64,000 nucleotides of DNA from DTU015 sp012837895. GTDB lineage: Bacteria > Bacillota > Sulfobacillia > Fermentithermobacillales > Fermentithermobacillaceae. A program made the translations under genes and the position numbers. The notes under the pieces are model-generated. The model had not been told where the DNA came from and did no database searches. It worked only from the letters and a program-made list of their open reading frames with translations. How positions within the stretch are numbered: the stretch's first letter is position 1; every line of letters begins with the position of its first letter. The DNA lies in NCBI GenBank assembly GCA_050952085.1, contig JBMNKH010000004.1, positions 620,001 to 684,000 on the forward strand, written 5' to 3'. Positions 43,621 to 52,682 of this stretch are shown here, piece by piece.

Positions 43621-44961
43621 TTGAAGCACGGTACCATGGAACAGCAAACCGGCGCACCTCCCGTTATCGCTCAAGTTGTTTCTCAGGAGCTTGGCGCTAT
43701 TATCACTGAATGGTCCGTATATTTTTCTATGGCCAGACGCATCTTCCCACTGGCAAAAAGGCAACTGAGGTTGTGGGAACACAGGGCCCGGAGTATCCCA
43801 AACCCTGAGTTAAGAAGGCAAGCGCTTGCCTCTATTCACAAAAAGAGCTTTCACAGCGTAGGGGGAGCGGTGTTTGCGCTGCTAAATCGCCCTGGGATGG
43901 AAGACCTGATAAAAGCCGTTGTAGCTATCCAAACCATAAGTGATTACCTGGATAACCTGTGCGACCGGGCAGTATTTTGGAATCCTGTCTCAGGTTGTAG
44001 CGCCCTGGAAACCGCCGCCCAGGGGTTCTCCAGTTCCATGAAGCTCCATGAAGCCATGCTGTGCGCAGTTGACCCTGAAAGGCCTATGGGCAACTTCTAC
44101 AGTCAATACCCAGCTCAGGATGACGGTGGATACCTGATGCAGCTTGCAGCTACATCCCAGGAAGTACTGACGCGCCTTGAAAACTACAGCGCTGTAAAGC
44201 CGCTGGCTACGTTTCTTACCCGGCTGTATTCTGAAATGCAGTCAATAAAACACCTTTCTCCTGGAATCAGGGACACCCTTATGGAGCAATGGTTTGCCCT
44301 GTACTCTGGCAAGAAGCTTCCGGATGATGCTGCTGTATACAAGCTGAGTTCAGGTCAGCCTGGCTTTGCTGTTGGAAACTTGGAGCACTCTGCCCCGGCT
44401 TGTTTTGTCACGAACTTTGCCTGCCAGGTAGGCAGCCTGAAATGGTGGGAATTCGGAGCGGCCGCAGGTTCTACCCTTGCCATTTTCGCCCTGATTGCAT
44501 ATGCCTCATTGGACGGCTCCGGAGGTCGCCGGAGTGGGAGTGGCGGAGGGCAAGGCAGTGGTGCAATAGGTCACAAACAGTCTGGCCGCCGGTCTGGGCA
44601 TTGCATCGCCTGTGCCTATTTCCCACCGGTTTGTGCGCTTCACATATTGCTTGACTATTTCATCGATCAGGAAGAGGACCGGGAGTCAGGCGACCTGAAT
44701 TTCGTCAGCTATTACGATTCAGCTGGCGACGCTGTAGATGCCTTGAACCGGTTTACCTGTGTTTCGCTTGAAATGACACGCAACCTGCCCGAATCCTGGT
44801 TTCACAAGGCTGTAATAAGGGGGCTGCTTGCCATGTATTTTTCAGATTCCAAAGTGAGAAGCTGCGGTCTCGGTTCGTTTGCCAACCAATTGACGACCCT
44901 TAGCGGTGCCAGGCTGCTCCGGGTGATGTGTGCCTTAACCAGGGCAATTGCAGGCATCTAG
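43621..44961 (+). CDS. YtpB-like large-terpene synthase (tetraprenyl-beta-curcumene synthase family, DUF2600)
   Basis: The family cyclises C35 heptaprenyl diphosphate to tetraprenyl-beta-curcumene in Bacillus, the first step to sesquarterpenes. The 446-residue protein has family hallmarks HSVGGAVFALLN, IQTISDYLDNLCDR (Asp-rich), a central LPLA/FLTRLYSEMQS region, WWEFGAAAGSTLAIFALIAYAS, ALHILLDYFIDQEEDRESGDLNFVSYY and a helical end. After IAYAS a Gly/Ser/Arg-rich insert of about 30 residues (about 44512-44605) interrupts the conserved sequence; relatives are near 370 residues. TTG 43621 with GGGTGA upstream is the best start; ATG 43636 is possible. A long-chain prenyl synthase gene follows. 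Confidence 0.87.
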   Translation: MKHGTMEQQTGAPPVIAQVVSQELGAIITEWSVYFSMARRIFPLAKRQLRLWEHRARSIPNPELRRQALASIHKKSFHSVGGAVFALLNRPGMEDLIKAVVAIQTISDYLDNLCDRAVFWNPVSGCSALETAAQGFSSSMKLHEAMLCAVDPERPMGNFYSQYPAQDDGGYLMQLAATSQEVLTRLENYSAVKPLATFLTRLYSEMQSIKHLSPGIRDTLMEQWFALYSGKKLPDDAAVYKLSSGQPGFAVGNLEHSAPACFVTNFACQVGSLKWWEFGAAAGSTLAIFALIAYASLDGSGGRRSGSGGGQGSGAIGHKQSGRRSGHCIACAYFPPVCALHILLDYFIDQEEDRESGDLNFVSYYDSAGDAVDALNRFTCVSLEMTRNLPESWFHKAVIRGLLAMYFSDSKVRSCGLGSFANQLTTLSGARLLRVMCALTRAIAGI

Positions 44962-45118
44962 TTCATTGTTACTCCTCTTGTTTGCTGTGCTCGAAAAGCC
45001 AGTCTAGTTAGATGGCAGTGGCCATTTGGTGATATATGGACATATCCGGTACAGGATACCGGGAATGGTTGGGGCAGATACTAGATGAGGCAACAACGGG
45101 AAAGAAAGGACGTATTAT

Positions 45119-46573
45119 TTGGACAGCTGGATAGACAGGATCGACAAGTACATCTGGGACTCACTAAAGGGACCCACAACAAGCGAAACTGTAGCAATTC
45201 TTCAGTCTGAAGGAAGACTGCTGAACCAGTCAGCAGTAGCCCCACGGTATGACGTCAGACATTCAGACCAGGAGGTGTCCGGTTCCCTTGCGGTCCAAGT
45301 ACCGGCCGGTGAATCAGTAGACCATAGATGTGAATCAGGGGGCCATGAGTCAGAAGGCTATGGATCAGAAGACTACGCATCCTGTGACCGCAACTTGCGT
45401 CATCTTGATCTTGTGGTCCAAGAAAAACTCAACGGGATCCTGGCGGATTCAGGTCCCTTGGAGCCTATCCTGGCCCACCTCTTGGCGGCTAGGGGCAAGT
45501 TTTTCAGGCCCAGGATGGTGATCTCAAGTGCTTATGCATGCATTCCATACATAAGGGACAAGAAGAGATGTGTCAGGTGCTTTATGTCCTCGTTGGAATG
45601 CAAGAGGATATCAAATCCAATGGACTGCAGCAATGTGGATGAGACTGCTTTCGAGAGCGGCTCTCAAATTGCTTTTGACGCTGGTTCTGTAGGCACAAGT
45701 GAAAAGACTGCTGAAGGCACCTCTGATACCCCTTTCGGGGATCCTGATTTCGATGATGAGATGATTGACATGATTACAGACGTTGCAGCAGCGTTTGAGA
45801 TGGTTCATTTGGCATCCCTGGTTCATGATGATATCATCGACGGGTCTTCACAAAGGCGCGGCCTGCCCACGATTCATCTTGCATGGGGCATACATTCAGC
45901 CGTCCTGGCAGGCGACTTCCTGTTCTCAGAAGCTAACAAGGCAGCGCTCAAGTATGCGGGGTTGGGCATTGCTTCGTGCCTCACTGACGCTGTCGGGCTG
46001 ATGTGCAGGGGAGAAGTTGCCCAGGACAGCCGGTTCTACGACCCGGGCGTCAACGTTTCTGACTATTTCTACCAGACAGGGCGGAAGACAGCTGCGCTCA
46101 TAGCTGCTGCATGTAAAGCCGGGGCGATGGCGGCAAGAGCGCCGGCAGAGGTGCAGGACTGCTTGTGGCGGTTTGGAATCAAGGTGGGAACTGCGTTTCA
46201 GATTGTAGACGATATCTTGGATATTGTGTCTGACGAGGAATTCTTGGGGAAACCTGTGTTCAGCGACCTAAGACGCGGCATCCTCACCCTGCCGCTTATA
46301 TATGCCATGGAGGCGGAGATGGGCAGTGTCATTCTTGAGTGCCTGGCAACCAAGGCAGTACCTGAACATAAGATCCCTGAACTCCGGATGAAACTCGTGT
46401 CTGGAGGACACGTGAAAAGGGCCGGGCGGGTAGCTTTCACACTGCTCGATTCAGCCGTGCAGGATCTGAGCGGGTTGCCTGATTCCCCAGGCCGCACTAT
46501 CCTCCGCCACATAGCAGACCAGCTGGCGCAAAGGGCGCGTCGCGCGAGCATCGATCTTTCCGTGCATCAGTAA
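45119..46573 (+). CDS. long-chain polyprenyl diphosphate synthase with two low-complexity inserts
   Basis: A trans-isoprenyl diphosphate synthase. GKFFRPRMVISSAYA is the IPP-binding region, HDDIIDGSSQRRG the first Asp-rich motif, and VDDILDIVSDEEFLGKPVFSDLRRG the second; both DDxxD clusters are intact. Bacillus-type enzymes have about 320 residues. This one has 484, because of a Ser/Glu/Gly/Tyr-rich insert at about residues 45-95 and another at about 145-215 containing several cysteines. TTG 45119 has AAAGGA at 8 nt. Its position after a YtpB-type synthase suggests it supplies the C35 substrate; chain length cannot be read by eye, and a menaquinone side-chain role is the alternative. Confidence 0.9.
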   Translation: MDSWIDRIDKYIWDSLKGPTTSETVAILQSEGRLLNQSAVAPRYDVRHSDQEVSGSLAVQVPAGESVDHRCESGGHESEGYGSEDYASCDRNLRHLDLVVQEKLNGILADSGPLEPILAHLLAARGKFFRPRMVISSAYACIPYIRDKKRCVRCFMSSLECKRISNPMDCSNVDETAFESGSQIAFDAGSVGTSEKTAEGTSDTPFGDPDFDDEMIDMITDVAAAFEMVHLASLVHDDIIDGSSQRRGLPTIHLAWGIHSAVLAGDFLFSEANKAALKYAGLGIASCLTDAVGLMCRGEVAQDSRFYDPGVNVSDYFYQTGRKTAALIAAACKAGAMAARAPAEVQDCLWRFGIKVGTAFQIVDDILDIVSDEEFLGKPVFSDLRRGILTLPLIYAMEAEMGSVILECLATKAVPEHKIPELRMKLVSGGHVKRAGRVAFTLLDSAVQDLSGLPDSPGRTILRHIADQLAQRARRASIDLSVHQ

Positions 46574-46798
46574 GCAACAGCAGCCCACGTTCCAATTCCA
46601 TTCCAAGACTCAAATCAGTTCAAACGCAAAGCCAGGTTGGATTGAGAAGCATCCGCCCATTCCGGAGTTTGTCATTGTCCAGTTTTGTACGTAGGGTCTC
46701 CCAGTAGAAGGTATCCCAAAGGGAAAGTAGAATAGGAGAATTTAGAGTCACGAGACAAATCATCCAAGAGGGGCTTACAAACGCAAGGGGGGAGAACT

Positions 46799-48520
46799 AT
46801 GGATCCTGCACAGATAAGATTCGACCACTATTTTACTTTTGAGGAAATGGAGTCGTTTCTGAAGCTTATGGCAAGCAGGTATCCAGACCTTGCCCAGCTG
46901 TCATCAGCAGGGAAGAGCGGCGAGGGCCGGGACATCTGGGTTATCACACTTACAGATAGGAAAACAGGCAATCCTGATGAGAAACCAGCAATCTACATAG
47001 ACGGGAACTTTCATGCCGGTGAAGTAACCGGTTCAATGATAAACCTTTACGCAATAAAGTATATCCTTGAGAATTACGGTAAAGAAGAGCGCATCACCAA
47101 ACTGCTCCAGCGCAATACGTTTTATGTGATTCCCAGGGTGTCGCCTGATGGCGCCGAGGTGTATCTCACATCGCCAGAGACCCTCAGGTCCGCCCCGAGG
47201 CCATATCCGTTCCCCAATCCTGATGAACTGGAAGGGCTGTATCCCGCCGATGTAGACGGGGACGGGCATATCCTGATGATGAGGATCAAGGACGACACAG
47301 GCGAGTGGAAGGTGTCTCCTAAGGATCCCAGGGCCTTGGTGCGAAGGAAGCCTGACGAGGGCGAAGGCACATTTTACCGTGTGTATGTTGAAGGGTTTTT
47401 GCGGGAACATGACGGCGGTGGGATAAAGAACGCCCCGCCAAAATGGGGTCTAGACTTCAACCGCAACTTCCCTTATGGATGGGTACCTGAGGTGGAGCAA
47501 TCCGGCGCAGGCGAATATCCCCTGTCCGAGCCGGAGACAAGAGCGGTTGCAGAGTTCATCGTGGACCATCCCAATATTTCCCTTGGGCTTACCTATCACA
47601 CAACAGGCGGGGTGATCCTGAGGGTTCCGGGAGCTCATTCCTCGAAACAAAGCCCACGCCAGGATATCCAGGCCTTGATAGCAATCGGTGAAATGGGTGC
47701 CGAGGAAACAGGCTACCCGTGTGTGCCTTGTTTTGAAGAATTCTACGGCGGCGGTGAGGGATACAGCAGGGGCGCCTTTGACGACTGGCTGTTTGACCAC
47801 CGCGGCATCCTGGCTTATACAGTTGAGACTTGGAATCTGACCCAGCGTTCCGGGATTCACCAGTTTCCGACCAGGGAAAAGCCGGTTCAGGAACAAGAAG
47901 AAGACTACTTGAAGATGCTTGCCTGGAACGACAGGGAACTGGCCGGCAGGGGCTTTGAGAACTGGCGGCCGTTCAATCACCCCCAACTTGGCGAGGTCGA
48001 AATTGGCGGTTGGCATGTGAAGTATGTAATCCAGAATGCTCCTCACAAGTTCCTTGAAGCTGAGTGCCACAAGAACACTATGTTCATAATCAGGGCAGCT
48101 GCTGCCTTGCCCAGGATCGACATCGATGACGTAAAGTGCAGGGCTTTGGGCGATAGGGTTTATGAAGTGAGCGCTCTGGTCAAGAATGTGGGATTCCTGC
48201 CTACTTACGGAAGCCAAAAGGCACTGCAGCTTAAGAAAGTAGAGCCGGTTACCGCTGAGTTGTACGCATGCAGCCAAGAAGATGAGGCTGAAGGAGCAGC
48301 GGGTATCGAGGTAATCGGTAAAGCAAAGCAGGCTGTGGGCCACCTGGATGGCAGATCAGGCACTACGTCAGCTTTCTCCCACTGGTCGCCGCGCTCTGCC
48401 AGGGACGAGAGGGTCAAGAGGGTGACCTGGGTTGTGAAGGCCAAACCAGGAACGGAAATTGCCATAAAGGCCAGAGGTGCAAGGGCCGGGTGTGTGACCA
48501 AGGCGATTAAGTTGCAATAG
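46799..48520 (+). CDS. M14-family zinc carboxypeptidase
   Basis: A 573-residue metallocarboxypeptidase. The zinc ligands are in GNFHAGEVTGSMI (HxxE) and the later TYHTTGGVILR histidine; the substrate-binding GLDFNRNFPYGW (NR motif) and the catalytic glutamate in LAYTVETWNL are visible. No signal peptide is apparent, so it is probably cytoplasmic. A C-terminal extension of about 200 residues (about 380-573) forms beta-rich domains of the kind that often cap longer bacterial M14 proteins. ATG 46799 follows AAGGGGGGAG. It stands alone between the terpene genes and repeat array A2. Confidence 0.9.
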   Translation: MDPAQIRFDHYFTFEEMESFLKLMASRYPDLAQLSSAGKSGEGRDIWVITLTDRKTGNPDEKPAIYIDGNFHAGEVTGSMINLYAIKYILENYGKEERITKLLQRNTFYVIPRVSPDGAEVYLTSPETLRSAPRPYPFPNPDELEGLYPADVDGDGHILMMRIKDDTGEWKVSPKDPRALVRRKPDEGEGTFYRVYVEGFLREHDGGGIKNAPPKWGLDFNRNFPYGWVPEVEQSGAGEYPLSEPETRAVAEFIVDHPNISLGLTYHTTGGVILRVPGAHSSKQSPRQDIQALIAIGEMGAEETGYPCVPCFEEFYGGGEGYSRGAFDDWLFDHRGILAYTVETWNLTQRSGIHQFPTREKPVQEQEEDYLKMLAWNDRELAGRGFENWRPFNHPQLGEVEIGGWHVKYVIQNAPHKFLEAECHKNTMFIIRAAAALPRIDIDDVKCRALGDRVYEVSALVKNVGFLPTYGSQKALQLKKVEPVTAELYACSQEDEAEGAAGIEVIGKAKQAVGHLDGRSGTTSAFSHWSPRSARDERVKRVTWVVKAKPGTEIAIKARGARAGCVTKAIKLQ

Positions 48521-48562
48521 AGACGATCAGGCTGGAATAGATTTCAGTCGGGTTTCGGGTAG

Positions 48563-48605
48563 AAGTGGCCGGTCTCGAGCCAGGGGATGCAAAAACCGGC
48601 CACTT
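48563..48605 (+). terminator. hairpin downstream of the M14 peptidase gene
   Basis: Perfect 11-bp inverted repeat AAGTGGCCGGT / ACCGGCCACTT (48563-48573 with 48595-48605, 21-nt loop). Its arms resemble the dyads of array A2, which follows, so it may be a repeat unit acting as a terminator. No long T run is present. Confidence 0.5.
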
Positions 48606-48662
48606 TCATGCAGCTCCAAAGGGTTAAGTGACGGATTTGAACCGGATTCCGGTCAGAAGGTC

Positions 48663-49245
48663 ACAAACGGTGGATTTCAGACCAGCTGCGTGCCTGAAGT
48701 GGACGATTCGGGACCGCGCCAGCCTCTAGAAAAGTGGTGTGGTCGATTCTGAGCCAGATTAGGGCCAGAAGTGGTCAATTTCCGACCAGGTCCAACCCGG
48801 AGGTGGCTGATTCCTGACCAGTGTCGATCTGTAGGAAGGTAGATTGGTCGATTATGAGCCAGGTTTGGGTCGGAAGTGGTCAATTTTGGACCAGGTTCGG
48901 CTCGACACTGGACAATTAGGAACCGCTCCTGGCTCTTGGTGAGGAGGAGTGGTCAATTATAGGCCAAATTTCGGTGAAAAACGGTCAAATTCTGACCAAC
49001 TGCGTGCTTGAAGTGGACGATTCGGGACCAGTGTCAGACTGTAGAAAGGCATGGGTGGTCGCTTCTAAGCCAGATCCCGGTCATGAGTGGATGATTTCAG
49101 ACCAGTTTCGGCCTGGGAGTGGACGATTTGGAACCAGTTCAGGACTGAAGGATGGCTAAGTGGTCGGTTTTGAACCAGGTTTCGTTTGGAAGTGGTCAAT
49201 CTGAGGCCGGTCCCGATTGGGAAGTCAACATTTTCTGACGAGTCT
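48663..49245. repeat. array A2: 105-bp units with TGGTC...GACCA dyads, inverted relative to A1
   Basis: Equivalent GAAGTGGTC positions fall at about 48663, 48768, 48873, 48978, 49084 and 49189, that is 105, 105, 105, 106 and 105 bp apart. Within a unit the dyads step 32, 32 and 41 bp, as in A1, but the consensus reads in the opposite direction (TGGTCAATT-N-GGACCAG here; its complement there). Units here are more diverged than in A1, so this copy is older or less homogenised. It lies between the M14 peptidase gene and the leuS T-box leader. Confidence 0.9.
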
Positions 49246-49404
49246 GAGTTCTTGGAAGGGTGTCTTCTGCCATTCAATTGACTTCAGGCGCGGCATTCCA
49301 TATAATGCGGTCAATCAGGCAACCATGAGGTATGTATTGCATCATGGACGATCATATAATATAAGATAATCATATGCATCATGTAGAATCACATAATCTG
49401 TATA

Positions 49405-49690
49405 CACGCTATGAAGGGAAGCAGTAGGGATTCCTTCCCGGTTAAGAGAGCTGGGGAAAGGTGCGAGCCCGGTACCGTGGAACATTCCGAACTCGTCCCG
49501 GAGCATGTGTTGTGAACGGCTTGAGCCTGGTAGCAGCACGCGTAAGGCGCGCGTTAAGCGCATAGAGTGCGGTTATCACGCAAGCATAGCTAAGTGGTAA
49601 CCGAACCAGGGTGGTACCACGATTGAGCTGACTGAGCCCTCGTCCCTAGGATGAGGGCCTTGTGTTTATTGCGACCGGAACGACGACCTA
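49405..49690 (+). promoter_or_regulatory. T-box leader of leuS
   Basis: The T-box sequence AGGGTGGTACCACG is at 49608-49621. Upstream, stem I carries the expected AGTA (49423 region), AAGAGAGCTGGGG and GGTGCGAGCC. The distal specifier loop region contains GAACTCGTCC, giving CTC (leucine) as specifier, in agreement with the downstream leuS. The terminator stem CCCTCGTCC / GGATGAGGG (49637-49645 with 49649-49657) precedes TTGTGTTTATT. Uncharged tRNA(Leu) should stabilise the antiterminator and raise LeuRS synthesis. Confidence 0.93.
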
Positions 49691-49709
49691 CTGATTACAA
49701 ATCAGTTGC

Positions 49710-49765
49710 GCTCGTCCTTAGGATGAGAGCCGGATGAGGGTCTTGTGCCTATTGCGACAGTGGGC
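49710..49765 (+). terminator. second, duplicated T-box terminator-like unit
   Basis: GCTCGTCC / GGATGAGAGC (49710-49717 with 49721-49730), followed by GGATGAGGGTCTTGTGCCTATTGCGAC, repeats the sequence of the first T-box terminator and its tail (49639-49676) 72 bp further on. The second stem lacks a long T run, so it may be a relic or a weak second stop. Confidence 0.7.
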
Positions 49766-49857
49766 AAACCGGATGGCCCGGAAAGATTGCTTGGCCTGGG
49801 TTTTGGATTGGATCGCGTTTCAGTGAGCGGAAATGATAAGCAGGGGGGTACGTGACT

Positions 49858-52461
49858 ATGGATGACGACAAGAACCGTGTGGATAAGGAAGATAACTGCT
49901 GTGCCGGAGGGGCAGCAAACGAGTGTGCATGCAATAGCGGAGCTTCCCTGAACAATGAAGCTTCCGGGAATGGCAACGGAGGTTACAATCCCTGGCAAAT
50001 CGAGGTGAAATGGCAGGGGATTTGGCGGGACAATGAGACATACGTTGTTACAGAAGACCCGTCCAAACCCAAATTCTACTTGCTCGAGATGTTCCCGTAC
50101 CCGTCTGGGGAACTCCACGTAGGCCATGTAAGAAACTACACTATAGGCGATGTGATCAGCCGCTATAAGCGGGCAAGGGGATACAATGTGCTCCATCCCA
50201 TGGGCTGGGATTCTTTCGGGCTGCCTGCAGAAAATGCTGCCATCGACCGTGGCATACAACCTGATACTTGGACATGGAACAACATCGCCCACATGAGGGA
50301 GCAACTCAAGAGGATGGGTTTCACTTACGATTGGTCTCGGGAAGTTACCACGGCATTCCCAGAGTACTACAAGTGGACCCAGTGGCTGTTCCTACTGCTT
50401 TATGAGCGCGGGCTGGCGTACAAAAAGACTGCTCCGGCCAACTGGTGTCCCAAGTGTCATACTGTATTGGCTAATGAGCAGGTAGAGCAAGGTAAGTGCT
50501 GGCGCTGCGATTCCCTGGTGGAAAGGCGGAGCATGGACCAGTGGTTTTTCAAGATAACTGACTATGCCGAGCGGCTGCTGGCAGACCTTGAGAAACTCGA
50601 CGGCTGGCCTGAGCACATCAAGATCATGCAGGCGAATTGGATCGGAAAGAGTGAAGGTGCGGAGATAGATTTTGCAGGGCCCGATGGCGAGAAGATTCCT
50701 GTGTTCACAACGCGCCAGGACACGATTTACGGCGTCACCTACCTGGTGCTTGCGCCTGAACATCCGTTGGTTGAGAAGATCATTCAGGGCACAGAGTACG
50801 AAGCGCCTGTACGGGCATTCATTGACAAAGTGATGAGGATGTCTGAGATCGACAGGACAGCCGAGACTCTCGAGAAAGAAGGTATATTTACCGGCGCCTA
50901 TGCCACCAATCCAGTGTCAGGCGACCAGGTGCCGATTTGGATAGGCAATTACGTGATCTATGAATACGGTACAGGAGCGGTCATGGGAGTGCCCGGCCAC
51001 GACGAAAGGGACTTCCATTTCGCAAGGAAATACGGACTGCCCATCAAGATAGTGATTCAAAATGAAGATAAGAGCCTGAGGCTGGAGGAGATGGAGAACG
51101 CCTACGTCGATCCCGGGATCATGGTAGACTCAGGCAAGTTTACGGGCCTTGGCAGCGAAGAAGGGCAGGCGGAGGTCACCCGGTTCCTCGAGGAAAACGG
51201 CATGGGGCGGGGTAAGGTTACCTACAAGATGCGGGATTGGCTGATCTCCAGGCAAAGGTATTGGGGAGCACCTATTCCGGTGATCTACTGTCCCAAGTGC
51301 GGTACAGTGCCCGTTCCTAAAGAGGATCTTCCTGTGATTCTGCCGTTGGGGTTGAAGGTTACGTCCGGAGGGCCCTCGCCTTTGGCAAGGCACGAGGAAT
51401 TTGTGAATACAACTTGTCCTGTATGTGGCGAGGGCGCCAGGAGGGAAACAGACACTATGGACACGTTCGTGTGCTCATCGTGGTACTTCTTCCGGTTTGC
51501 CAGCCCATACAACACAGACGTAGCGTTTGCCAAAGAAGACGTGGATTACTGGAGTCCGGTGGACTTGTATATCGGCGGGGTAGAGCATGCGGTTATGCAC
51601 CTGCTGTATGCAAGGTTCATCACAAAGGTACTGTATGACGCGGGATTGGTTCCTGCTGAGGAGCCCTTCCAGAACCTGCTCACCCAGGGCATGGTGGTCC
51701 GGGACGGTGCCAAAATGTCCAAGTCCAAGGGCAACGTTGTTTCCCCGGATGAAATAGTCGGCAAGTTTGGCGCCGATGTTATGCGTGTGTTCATGATGTT
51801 TGCGGCGCCTCCTGAAAGAGACCTTGAGTGGTCTGACCGGGGGGTTGAGGGTGCCAACAGGTTCCTGCGACGGGTTTGGAGGCAGGTTACCGGGGAGCAT
51901 ACCGGCGAGCAGCCAGGGGCAGAAGGAGCCCCCGGTGGCGGGGTTTCTACAGAAGGGCTGCTGAGGATAGCTCACCAGAGCATAAAGAAGGTATCTGAGG
52001 ACCTGGAAAGGTTAGCGCTCAACACGGCAGTGTCCCAGCTCATGGAGCTGTCGAACTACATCGGCAGATACCAGAGGCTTCCGAAGGACTCACAAAGTGC
52101 AGACGCACTGGAAGAAGCTAAGACAGCTTTGCTGAAGCTGCTCTCACCGTTTGCGCCGCATATGGCTCAAGAGTTGTGGGAGAAACTTGGCTACAGCGGG
52201 ACGATTGAAGAAGCAGGCTGGCCTGAGTATGACCAGGCCACTATTGCAGAAAAAACCGTAACAGTTGTAGTCCAGGTTAACGGCAAGGTGCGTGACCGGA
52301 TCCAGATTGAAGCCGGTTCCAGCGATGAAGAGGTCACAGATAGGGCTCTTGCGTCTGAAAGGATCGTGAAGTTGCTGGGAGAGGGTCCTGATGCCAGGGA
52401 CAAGATCGCCAAAGTGGTTGTTGTCAAGGACAAACTGGTGAACATAGTCACCAAGCGCTAA
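49858..52461 (+). CDS. leuS: leucyl-tRNA synthetase with a Cys/Asn/Gly-rich N-terminal extension
   Basis: Class I LeuRS of 867 residues. The HIGH motif is FPYPSGELHVGHVRNY, the connective zinc-type segment has NWCPKCHTVLANEQVEQGKCWRC, and the CP1 editing domain is complete (VFTTRQDTIYGVTYLVLAPEHP; GTGAVMGVPGHDERD). The KMSKS loop is KMSKSKGNVVSPDEIV and the anticodon-binding domain ends normally. Normal LeuRS begins near GYNPWQIEVKWQ; here about 40 extra residues precede it, with five cysteines in NCCAGGANECAC-like phrases. ATG 49858 is favoured because GGGGGG lies 8 nt upstream; GTG 49852 is in frame but too close. Controlled by a leucine T-box. Confidence 0.96.
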   Translation: MDDDKNRVDKEDNCCAGGAANECACNSGASLNNEASGNGNGGYNPWQIEVKWQGIWRDNETYVVTEDPSKPKFYLLEMFPYPSGELHVGHVRNYTIGDVISRYKRARGYNVLHPMGWDSFGLPAENAAIDRGIQPDTWTWNNIAHMREQLKRMGFTYDWSREVTTAFPEYYKWTQWLFLLLYERGLAYKKTAPANWCPKCHTVLANEQVEQGKCWRCDSLVERRSMDQWFFKITDYAERLLADLEKLDGWPEHIKIMQANWIGKSEGAEIDFAGPDGEKIPVFTTRQDTIYGVTYLVLAPEHPLVEKIIQGTEYEAPVRAFIDKVMRMSEIDRTAETLEKEGIFTGAYATNPVSGDQVPIWIGNYVIYEYGTGAVMGVPGHDERDFHFARKYGLPIKIVIQNEDKSLRLEEMENAYVDPGIMVDSGKFTGLGSEEGQAEVTRFLEENGMGRGKVTYKMRDWLISRQRYWGAPIPVIYCPKCGTVPVPKEDLPVILPLGLKVTSGGPSPLARHEEFVNTTCPVCGEGARRETDTMDTFVCSSWYFFRFASPYNTDVAFAKEDVDYWSPVDLYIGGVEHAVMHLLYARFITKVLYDAGLVPAEEPFQNLLTQGMVVRDGAKMSKSKGNVVSPDEIVGKFGADVMRVFMMFAAPPERDLEWSDRGVEGANRFLRRVWRQVTGEHTGEQPGAEGAPGGGVSTEGLLRIAHQSIKKVSEDLERLALNTAVSQLMELSNYIGRYQRLPKDSQSADALEEAKTALLKLLSPFAPHMAQELWEKLGYSGTIEEAGWPEYDQATIAEKTVTVVVQVNGKVRDRIQIEAGSSDEEVTDRALASERIVKLLGEGPDARDKIAKVVVVKDKLVNIVTKR

Positions 52462-52682
52462 CAATCGGAGAATCAGAGTATGATGATGTATGCTGTCGGG
52501 CATGGCCCTTGAGATTTTGTCAGGCATGGGGGGCATGGGCCGCGCCATGTTGTTGATGTGAGCAGTCATAGCCGTTGACGGGCAGCAAGTGCGCCACTGT
52601 CAACGGCTTTTTGTATAGAAAAACCGCTGCAGAAATCTTGGCGGACGGTAGGGCGACTGGCGCCTTGGGGATTCAAGAAGAT

